From an uncultured Christensenellaceae bacterium (GTDB lineage: Bacteria > Bacillota > Clostridia > Christensenellales > Aristaeellaceae): a stretch of DNA of 9,852 nt. Positions 1-4,864 of the stretch are shown in pieces (within the stretch, counting starts at the first letter, position 1; every line of letters starts with the position of its first letter). The stretch is taken from assembly GCA_905236495.1 (NCBI GenBank), contig CAJOPV010000142.1, positions 1 through 9,852 of the forward strand, given 5' to 3'. A program made the translations under genes and the position numbers. Under the pieces are notes generated by a model, which saw only the letters and a program-made list of their open reading frames with translations, made no database searches and was not told the origin of the DNA.

Positions 1-932
1 AGTTTGGGATCGGAGGGCGCGGCCTCCGCCGCCTCTTCCCCAGCCTCCTCGGCGGTCTCCGCCGCCAGGGCGGCCTTTTCCGCGGCGTCCTTTTCGTCGA
101 TGGTCTTGGCCAGGGTCAGCAGCAGGTTCTTGGCCCCGTCGGTGGTGGTGCGGTATTTGTTTTTCTGATACCTGGTTTCCGCCGTATCCACAAAATCGTT
201 CAGGGAGGTGAAATACCCGTCCATCTTCAGCCGGTCCTTTAAGGACAGCTGGGTATAGATGGCGTGGTTCAGCCCGGATTCCTCATAGACGGAATAATAG
301 GCGGTGGTCAGGTTATCCTTGGCCGCCTCGAAATCCTTCTCCCAATAGCCCTGGAAGGCGGTATCCAGCAGTTCGGCGGCCAGCTGCGCGGCCTCGTACC
401 AGCTGGCGTATTTGGCCGCGGCGTTGGGGTCGGCGGAGTATTCGGCGTAAGGATCAGCGGATACCAATTCTCCCCGCAGGTAAAACTTGCCTTCGCTCTG
501 GGCGCCGCCCTGCATGGCGGCCAGCTTGTTGCCGTCCTCCCGGATCATGCCCTTCAGCTTTTGCAAGGCGCCGCGGACGGAAATGATCGTTTCCCTGTCG
601 GTATTGTCCTTTTTCACCGCTGCCTTACAGGCGGAAAACTGCATTTCCACGGCGTTTTTCCGGTTGCCGGAAATATAGCTCATGGTCTGCCGTTCAAAGC
701 CGGTGACCTCGTACACCTGAAAATAGGCATCGCTGACGTTTTTGTACGCCGCCGCCCCGTCCCCGTCCAGATAGCTTTCAAAGGCGGCGTCCAGGTATTG
801 GTCGATCCGGTCCGCGGCGTCGGCCCAGCGGGTGGAGCTTGCTTCCTCCGCCAGCACCCCCAGGGGCAGGGCCGAAAGGATCATCAGCAGCGCGCACAGC
901 AGCGCAGCCTTTTCGATCCCCTGCTTTTTCAT
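1..932 (-). CDS. Exported protein, N-terminal part; probable extracytoplasmic region of an FTR1-family iron permease (cut at window edge)
   Basis: The reading frame stays open from an ATG at 930-932 (complement) to the window edge, giving 310 residues without a stop. AAAGGAAG at 942-949 (complement) sits 9 bp upstream and supports this start. Residues 1-28 form a signal peptide (MKKQ, a hydrophobic run, then GVLA before EEAS). The mature part is helical and carries an internal duplication: residues about 47-80 and 190-223 share the pattern LD-AF-x-Y...A-x-x-N...AY-x-VYE. Residues 83-137 (MSYISGNRKNAVEMQFS ... IREDGNKL) resemble, from memory, the soluble region preceding the permease domain in Clostridial FTR1 proteins. 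The last visible residues, about 280-310, are an Ala/Glu-rich linker. No permease helices or REGLE iron motif are visible; they would lie beyond the edge. The iron-box-like operators upstream fit an iron-uptake role. Coding and export are near certain; the FTR1 assignment is inference. Confidence 0.6.
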   Translation of the reverse strand, partial: MKKQGIEKAALLCALLMILSALPLGVLAEEASSTRWADAADRIDQYLDAAFESYLDGDGAAAYKNVSDAYFQVYEVTGFERQTMSYISGNRKNAVEMQFSACKAAVKKDNTDRETIISVRGALQKLKGMIREDGNKLAAMQGGAQSEGKFYLRGELVSADPYAEYSADPNAAAKYASWYEAAQLAAELLDTAFQGYWEKDFEAAKDNLTTAYYSVYEESGLNHAIYTQLSLKDRLKMDGYFTSLNDFVDTAETRYQKNKYRTTTDGAKNLLLTLAKTIDEKDAAEKAALAAETAEEAGEEAAEAAPSDPK

Positions 933-953
933 GCCCGATAACTTCCTTTCTCC

Positions 954-975
954 CGTCCTCCCTCGGCGGGGGACG
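954..975 (-). other. Hairpin in the 5' leader of the leftward FTR1-like gene
   Basis: CGTCC at 954-958 pairs with GGACG at 971-975, and CCC at 960-962 pairs with GGG at 968-970, with T959 bulged and a 5-nt loop. It lies 22-43 bp upstream of the start codon, just ahead of the ribosome binding site. No T-run follows on either strand, so it is not an intrinsic terminator. It could stabilise the leader or be incidental in GC-rich DNA. Confidence 0.3.
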
Positions 976-988
976 GCGCGGGGCGTCG

Positions 989-1002
989 TTAGCTTTCACT
1001 AA
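989..1002. promoter_or_regulatory. Operator-like palindrome 1 (TTAG-N6-CTAA)
   Basis: TTAGCTTTCACTAA has perfect TTAG/CTAA arms, extended by one more pair (G988/C1003). The same arm spacing occurs inside the DtxR/IdeR iron box (TTAGGTTAGCCTAA). It lies within the probable leader of the leftward gene, exactly 30 bp from palindrome 2. Which regulator binds it is inferred only from this similarity. Confidence 0.55.
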
Positions 1003-1018
1003 CCCCGCATCGGGTATA

Positions 1019-1032
1019 TTAGCATATTCTAA
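1019..1032. promoter_or_regulatory. Operator-like palindrome 2 (TTAG-N6-CTAA) over the leftward -10
   Basis: TTAGCATATTCTAA has perfect arms. Read leftward, the 18 bp at 1015-1032 are TTAGAATATGCTAATATA, which match 16 of 18 bases of the rightward sequence around palindrome 3. The site covers the TATGCT proposed as the -10 of the leftward gene, so a bound repressor would block that promoter. Confidence 0.6.
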
Positions 1033-1050
1033 CCGTTCCTGCTATTCCAA
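1021..1050 (-). promoter_or_regulatory. Candidate promoter of the leftward FTR1-like gene
   Basis: On the minus strand TTGGAA (1045-1050) is followed after 18 bp by TATGCT (1021-1026), each 4 of 6 against the sigma-A consensus. Transcription would start near 1014, leaving a leader of about 80 nt. The -10 lies inside palindrome 2. No transcript evidence can be seen here. Confidence 0.4.
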
Positions 1051-1117
1051 TATTGACTTTTTGCGCCCCTCCCTTTGCTCAAAATTGACAATTTCAAAAA
1101 AGGGATGGCATTTGGAG

Positions 1118-1131
1118 TTAGTTTATGCTAA
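1118..1131. promoter_or_regulatory. Operator-like palindrome 3 (TTAG-N6-CTAA) in the araC-type gene promoter region
   Basis: TTAGTTTATGCTAA has perfect arms and lies 44 bp before the regulator's start codon. The TATGCTAATATA within and after it is the most -10-like sequence for the rightward gene, but no well-spaced -35 is visible. A perfect TTGACA at 1085-1090 lies too far upstream. The promoter may therefore be weak or activator-dependent. A degenerate fourth site (ATAA-N6-CTAA, 1137-1150) follows 19 bp downstream. Confidence 0.55.
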
Positions 1132-1174
1132 TATAGATAAGCAAAGCTAACTGGCGAAAAGAGGGGGGACGGTT

Positions 1175-1540
1175 ATGCGCCGGGACAGCGATCTGAGCCA
1201 GGCCGCCAGGCAATATATCGAAAGCCACAGCGCCGAGAAATTTTCCCTCCAGGCCGTTGCCGGGGCCCTGTACGTCAACGGCAGCTATCTGCTGCGGGTG
1301 TTCAAGGCCGACACGGGCCACACCCTGCTGTGGTATCACAATTTCGTGCGCTGCGAAAAGGCCAAGGCCCTGCTGGCCGCCGGCGACGGCACCATTTCCC
1401 GCGCCGGAGAGGAAACGGGCTTCGTCTCCTCCTCCCACTTTTCCCACGTATTCAAAAAAATGACGGGCATGACCCCCTCGGAATACCGGACGGCCCAATT
1501 GATCCAGGACGCCCCGCCGCCCAAGGCCCCCACCGGCTGA
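1175..1540 (+). CDS. AraC-type transcriptional regulator, DNA-binding domain only
   Basis: This 121-residue protein consists almost wholly of an AraC/XylS DNA-binding domain, like the short regulators MarA and SoxS and unlike typical AraC members of about 280 residues with a sensing domain. The first helix-turn-helix lies at about residues 24-43 (SLQAVAGALYVNGSYLLRVF). The second lies at about 73-95, followed by the family signature GFVSSSHFSHVFKKMTGMTP with SEYR at 102-105. The last 16 residues are Pro/Ala-rich and probably unstructured. The ATG at 1175 follows GAGGGGGG (1161-1168). It is divergent from the FTR1-like gene and shares its 242-bp regulatory region, so it may control that gene and itself. 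With no ligand domain, activity is probably set by its amount, possibly through the iron-box-like palindrome in its promoter. The family is clear; the target and signal are inferred. Confidence 0.93.
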   Translation: MRRDSDLSQAARQYIESHSAEKFSLQAVAGALYVNGSYLLRVFKADTGHTLLWYHNFVRCEKAKALLAAGDGTISRAGEETGFVSSSHFSHVFKKMTGMTPSEYRTAQLIQDAPPPKAPTG

Positions 1541-1560
1541 ACCCTCCATTCACGCCAAAC

Positions 1561-1597
1561 GGATTCCCCCGCATGAAGCGCCGGGAATCCTTTTTTT
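1561..1597 (+). terminator. Intrinsic terminator after the AraC-type gene
   Basis: GGATTCCC (1561-1568) pairs perfectly with GGGAATCC (1583-1590). An inner CGC/GCG pair (1570-1572 with 1578-1580) tightens the loop. Seven T residues follow at 1591-1597. It lies 21 bp past the regulator stop codon and separates that gene from the operon starting at 1707. Confidence 0.9.
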
Positions 1598-1627
1598 GCC
1601 CAAAAATACGTTTTTTCCTATTTGAAT

Positions 1628-1658
1628 GTAACAAAATACCTGCTTTGTTCGTTATATA
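1628..1658 (+). promoter_or_regulatory. Candidate promoter of the 1707-6429 operon
   Basis: GTAACA (1628-1633, 4 of 6 against TTGACA) stands 18-19 bp before TTATATA (1652-1658). This is the most AT-rich stretch between the terminator and the first operon gene. A short inverted repeat, AACAAA-N8-TTTGTT (1630-1649), fills the spacer and could be an operator. The element match is weak; its place right after a terminator is the main support. Confidence 0.35.
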
Positions 1659-1706
1659 AATGGAGGCATTTTCAAGCAGCGCATTTTCACAAAGGAGGGC
1701 CCCGCC

Positions 1707-2846
1707 ATGCTGAAAAAAATCCTGTCCATCCTGGCCGCCTGCGTCCTGCTCTTTTCCGCCGCCGCGGCGGAGCAGGAGCAGCCCCAACTGATCGAAGCGC
1801 AGCCGGGCGAACCTGCCGCCATGCAGATCCGTTCCCTGGAAAGCGACGCCGCGGTGGGCATCTTAGGGGTGGAAAGCGAACCCCAGCAGCGCCGCTGGGA
1901 GGATTTTTCCACGGTGTTCACGAATTTTGTGAAAAAGAACTGGGATGAGGACGTGCGGTTTTCCGACGCCATCTGGTCCAACGGGCGCTGGCTGCATTTG
2001 CTGGACATGGGATATGTGACCCTGCGGGCCGAAACCACGGACGATACTGCGGACGGCCTGATCCGGGAAGTAACCCTCACCGGCTATATGAAAGAATTCG
2101 CTCCCGACGTGCAGGTGCTCTCCGGCGCGGCCTATTGGGCGGCGGCGCAGTACGGAGAATACGGGAAATACACGATGCAAATCGTGTTCATGGAGGATCA
2201 CAGTTCGGACTGGTTCACCAAGGAGCCGTTTCCCATTTGGATTGAAAACGGGTATCAGCTGTCCTATGGCCTGAACGAAATGGACTGCCCCTGCGGGCGG
2301 ATCACCTATGCGGAGGATCTGCCCACCGCAAGGGGCTACGCGCCTTTTGATTGGGAGGGCATGGAGAATATCAAGCAGGAGGTGACCGTGGAAGGCCTGC
2401 TGGACCGGCTGAAGGCAGCGTCGGAAGGTGGCCCCATGAGCGGATATATCACCGCGCCTGCTTTGCCGGAAATGTGGCAGGACGTGATGGAAGGCCGGAT
2501 GTACCAAATCGTGTGGGACGACTGCGCCCTGCTTTTGTATAGCGACGGGGAGGGGCTTTCTCTGGGCAGCGCTGCCCTGGTCTGCATGAGCGGCGACACC
2601 GTCAGCGCCTGTATGCACCTGTTCCCGCTGTACAACGCCATCGCAAGCCCGGAGGAGGATATGCAATCCCTGCTTTCCTGCATCACAGGCGGTCACGGCA
2701 CCTGGGAGGATATGTGTGCGCTTCAGCCCTTCTGCGTCATGAACGGCGTGATGCTGCAATGCGACGTGCAGGAGATCGGCGGGAATGAATTGCCTATTGC
2801 CTATATCTGTGGGACGGAAAAAATGAATCATGTAAAGAAGAAATGA
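1707..2846 (+). CDS. Uncharacterised exported protein with many cysteines
   Basis: This 379-residue protein belongs to no family I recognise. AAAGGAGG (1691-1698) precedes the ATG at a good distance. Residues 1-21 form a signal peptide (MLKKILSILAACVLLFSAAAA), with a likely cleavage before EQEQ. C12 lies inside the hydrophobic core, so a lipoprotein is unlikely. The mature protein is acidic, with tryptophans and ten cysteines (194, 196, 273, 293, 302, 325, 337, 343, 352, 368), including the pair CPC at 194-196. That many in an exported protein suggests disulfides or metal binding. The C-terminus is basic (NHVKKK). It is the first gene of a probable operon; the next gene starts 3 bp after its stop codon. 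An envelope or secreted role alongside the other exported proteins is inference; no enzymatic motif is visible. Confidence 0.85.
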   Translation: MLKKILSILAACVLLFSAAAAEQEQPQLIEAQPGEPAAMQIRSLESDAAVGILGVESEPQQRRWEDFSTVFTNFVKKNWDEDVRFSDAIWSNGRWLHLLDMGYVTLRAETTDDTADGLIREVTLTGYMKEFAPDVQVLSGAAYWAAAQYGEYGKYTMQIVFMEDHSSDWFTKEPFPIWIENGYQLSYGLNEMDCPCGRITYAEDLPTARGYAPFDWEGMENIKQEVTVEGLLDRLKAASEGGPMSGYITAPALPEMWQDVMEGRMYQIVWDDCALLLYSDGEGLSLGSAALVCMSGDTVSACMHLFPLYNAIASPEEDMQSLLSCITGGHGTWEDMCALQPFCVMNGVMLQCDVQEIGGNELPIAYICGTEKMNHVKKK

Positions 2847-2849
2847 TCC

Positions 2850-3830
2850 ATGAAGCGATATATGAGCGGGTTTCTTGCGATCTTGTTTATCTTGACAGGC
2901 CTTTTCCCATTTGGCGCCGAAGCGTCCGCCGAAGAGAATCGGCTGGAAATGGCCTTCGGCCTGTTTTCGGTCGTGCTCCCCGCAGGCGTGACGGCGGGCC
3001 CTAATACGGGAAATGAGCTGTCCAGCCTGCGATACGAAACGGATGGGTTCCCCGGTTTGGTTTACGGGAACTTTGCGCCGACGGACGAATATGAAGCCAG
3101 TGCGAAAAGAAAGCTGGACAGTTATGTTTCGCTCATGTATGCGCTGTGCGGGGATCATTACAGCGAAACGGATGTTGCCGAAGAAACCCTGGAGAACGGC
3201 ATCCGCATCCGCTGGCAGCTGATGAAGGGCGATAATTACCACGCCTTATGGTTTGAAGCCTTTACAGATCAATTCGGATATAATCTGTGTCTGTACGGCA
3301 AGCCGGACGGATCGGAGGATGAAGCGCTGCTTGCCCTGATGCGCTCCTTCCGCGTCAATACGGAGCAGGAAAAAGATATTCTGGAAATCAGGCAAACCCG
3401 GCTTTCGGATGATTCCTTTATCAGCGCGGAGCACGGGCTGCGGATGCATCTGGATCGTGCATGGAACCCTGTTTCGATTGAATACTTACTCCTGCCTCAA
3501 ACGGCCTTTGTGCTGGAAAAAGGAGAGGGAAGATGTCTGATCCAACTGCTCTACACTGCCCCCGTTCCGGCGGAAGATACCCAATCGCTGCTGAAATGGT
3601 ATGTGGAAAGCCGGGGCGGCACATACGGCGAACCCTATACCGTCACGCTGGAGGGTTTGGGCGGCGTCGAAGCCTGGGTCATGGAGGAGGAAATGGGAAT
3701 TATGTTCCTCCATGTGGCGTTCGTCTATGAAAGCTACGGTTACTTCGGCTCCTTCATGTGGCTCAAGCAGGATGACGCCATTGCCCGGCCTTACATGGAT
3801 GATGTACTGAAAAACCTTTCTATGCCTTGA
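2850..3830 (+). CDS. Uncharacterised exported protein, possibly two related domains
   Basis: This 326-residue protein begins with a signal peptide (MKRYMSGFLAILFILTGLFP, likely cleavage after FGAEASA). It starts 3 bp after the preceding stop codon with only a weak purine stretch upstream, so translation is probably coupled. I see two segments of similar size, about 30-170 and 190-325. Each opens with an amphipathic strand, contains an aromatic centre (HALWFEAF, LHVAFVYESYGYF) and ends in a helix plus a short strand (LLALMRSFRVN, YMDDVLKNLSM). That layout recalls small alpha/beta folds of the PsbP/DcrB type found in exported proteins of unknown role, but sequence similarity between the halves is low and this is conjecture. 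No catalytic motif is visible. The stop at 3828-3830 is followed 23 bp later by the YcxB-like gene. Confidence 0.83.
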   Translation: MKRYMSGFLAILFILTGLFPFGAEASAEENRLEMAFGLFSVVLPAGVTAGPNTGNELSSLRYETDGFPGLVYGNFAPTDEYEASAKRKLDSYVSLMYALCGDHYSETDVAEETLENGIRIRWQLMKGDNYHALWFEAFTDQFGYNLCLYGKPDGSEDEALLALMRSFRVNTEQEKDILEIRQTRLSDDSFISAEHGLRMHLDRAWNPVSIEYLLLPQTAFVLEKGEGRCLIQLLYTAPVPAEDTQSLLKWYVESRGGTYGEPYTVTLEGLGGVEAWVMEEEMGIMFLHVAFVYESYGYFGSFMWLKQDDAIARPYMDDVLKNLSMP

Positions 3831-3853
3831 TCAATATTCAAAGGAGAAAAACC

Positions 3854-4438
3854 ATGGAACAGAATGATTGCCGATTTTGGATGGAAGTGAACCCCAGCAA
3901 GGAACTGATGCAGGAAGGCTACCGCGCCGTGATCTTTTATTCCTGGCGGCTGGCGGTGTACGGCGCGCTGGCGGCCCTGGGCCTGTGGCGGGCCGGGCGA
4001 TACCTTTACCTGGCGTATTACTGGAACAGCATGGGCTGGAAGGAGGCGCTGGGGGATTATCTGCCCTATGGGCTGTATTTTCTCCTGCTGAGCGGGTTGA
4101 TGATCGGCATGTTTCTTTACATGCCCGCCCTCAGCGCCCGCCGGTACATGAAGCGGATGACCGCCGTCTTCGGCGACGCCGCCACCCTCAGCGTTTCCTA
4201 TCGCTTTGCCGAGGACGCCCTGCACACCCAGGACAGCACCGGACAAAGGATCGACACCGCCTACGATCAGTTCGTTTCCGTCCGGGAAACGGCCAATTGC
4301 ATCGTGCTGCGCCGAAAAATGAGCATGTTCCATACCCTGGATAAAAGCAGGCTGGAGGGCGGAAGCCTGGCGGATTTCAGGGCGTTTTTGCAGGATAAAA
4401 TGACAAACGCCAAATTTCATTGGAAGATGGACGAATAA
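3854..4438 (+). CDS. YcxB-like membrane protein
   Basis: This 194-residue protein has two predicted membrane helices (about 28-56 and 70-94) and a soluble C-terminal region (about 108-185) resembling the YcxB-like domain. Its features are strands around TLSVSYRFAEDALHTQDSTG, a polar turn, then YDQFVSVRETANCIVLRR and LDKSRLEGGSLADFRAFLQ. Family members are small Firmicutes membrane proteins of unknown function. I chose the ATG at 3854 over a TTG at 3827 in the same frame: AAAGGAG (3840-3846) is spaced 7 bp from the ATG, and the TTG overlaps the upstream stop codon without its own site. The C-terminal domain probably faces the cytoplasm. It sits in the middle of the operon; a role in envelope sensing or assembly with the exported partners is inference. 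Confidence 0.85.
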   Translation: MEQNDCRFWMEVNPSKELMQEGYRAVIFYSWRLAVYGALAALGLWRAGRYLYLAYYWNSMGWKEALGDYLPYGLYFLLLSGLMIGMFLYMPALSARRYMKRMTAVFGDAATLSVSYRFAEDALHTQDSTGQRIDTAYDQFVSVRETANCIVLRRKMSMFHTLDKSRLEGGSLADFRAFLQDKMTNAKFHWKMDE

Positions 4439-4453
4439 GGGAGAGACGCGAAC

Positions 4454-4864
4454 ATGAACGCATCCAACGGCAGCGCCGCGCTGCGCGTCGACGCTGAAAA
4501 GACGAGGGCCTTTTACCGCGCCTTGCGGGAGGAAGAATTGTGCGATTGCGAAGGCTGCCAGTATTACCGTGCCCACGTCCGGCAGGCGTTTCCGAAAATC
4601 GCCGATTATTTTGATTCCCTGGGCATGGATATTGAAAAGCCCTTCTCCGTTTCCTATGTGGAAATGGAAAAAGAAAACAAGATGCTCTATATGGCCTGCT
4701 GTTATGTGGCCTTTGGCGATTGTGGCCTGGATTTCAGACAGATGATCGACGGCGCGGTGCTGACCCGCGCGGGGGCCTGCCCCGATTCCGGCGTGGAGGA
4801 ACCGCATATTGAGCTGGAAATCGAGGAATTGACGATGTGTTATCCAAAGGAGGAAAAGCCATGA
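4454..4864 (+). CDS. Small cytoplasmic protein with a CxCxxC cluster, unknown function
   Basis: This 136-residue protein has no signal peptide or membrane helix. A GGGAG purine stretch at 4439-4443 lies 10 bp before the ATG. The N-terminal third carries CDCEGC (C30, C32, C35) followed by QYY, in a helical context (FYRALREEELCDCEGCQYYR). Then come SLGMDIEKPFSVSYVE and a strand-rich centre (MLYMACCYVAFG). The C-terminal half is acidic (HIELEIEELTMCY). Further cysteines are at 82, 83, 90, 109 and 129. The CxCxxC cluster could bind a metal or be redox-active, though no classical zinc-finger partner pair is obvious. Its stop overlaps the next start (ATGA at 4861-4864), implying translational coupling with the WG-repeat gene. 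I have seen similar cysteine-cluster proteins in Firmicutes but cannot name the family. Confidence 0.82.
   Translation: MNASNGSAALRVDAEKTRAFYRALREEELCDCEGCQYYRAHVRQAFPKIADYFDSLGMDIEKPFSVSYVEMEKENKMLYMACCYVAFGDCGLDFRQMIDGAVLTRAGACPDSGVEEPHIELEIEELTMCYPKEEKP

Noticed and set aside
264..941. Plus-strand frame of 225 codons opposite the FTR1-like gene
   Set aside because: It is antisense to a frame with a signal peptide and an internal repeat; the product is Gly/Val-rich without domain features.
1737..1745. Lipobox-like LAAC in the signal peptide of the 1707 gene
   Set aside because: The cysteine (residue 12) lies inside the hydrophobic core with more hydrophobic residues after it, and a standard cleavage site follows.
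1863..3242. Long open frame on the minus strand (459 codons) opposite the two exported-protein genes
   Set aside because: It has no good ribosome binding site, the product is His/Arg-rich low-complexity, and it lies antisense to two genes with good starts and signal peptides. Long antisense frames are expected in GC-rich DNA.
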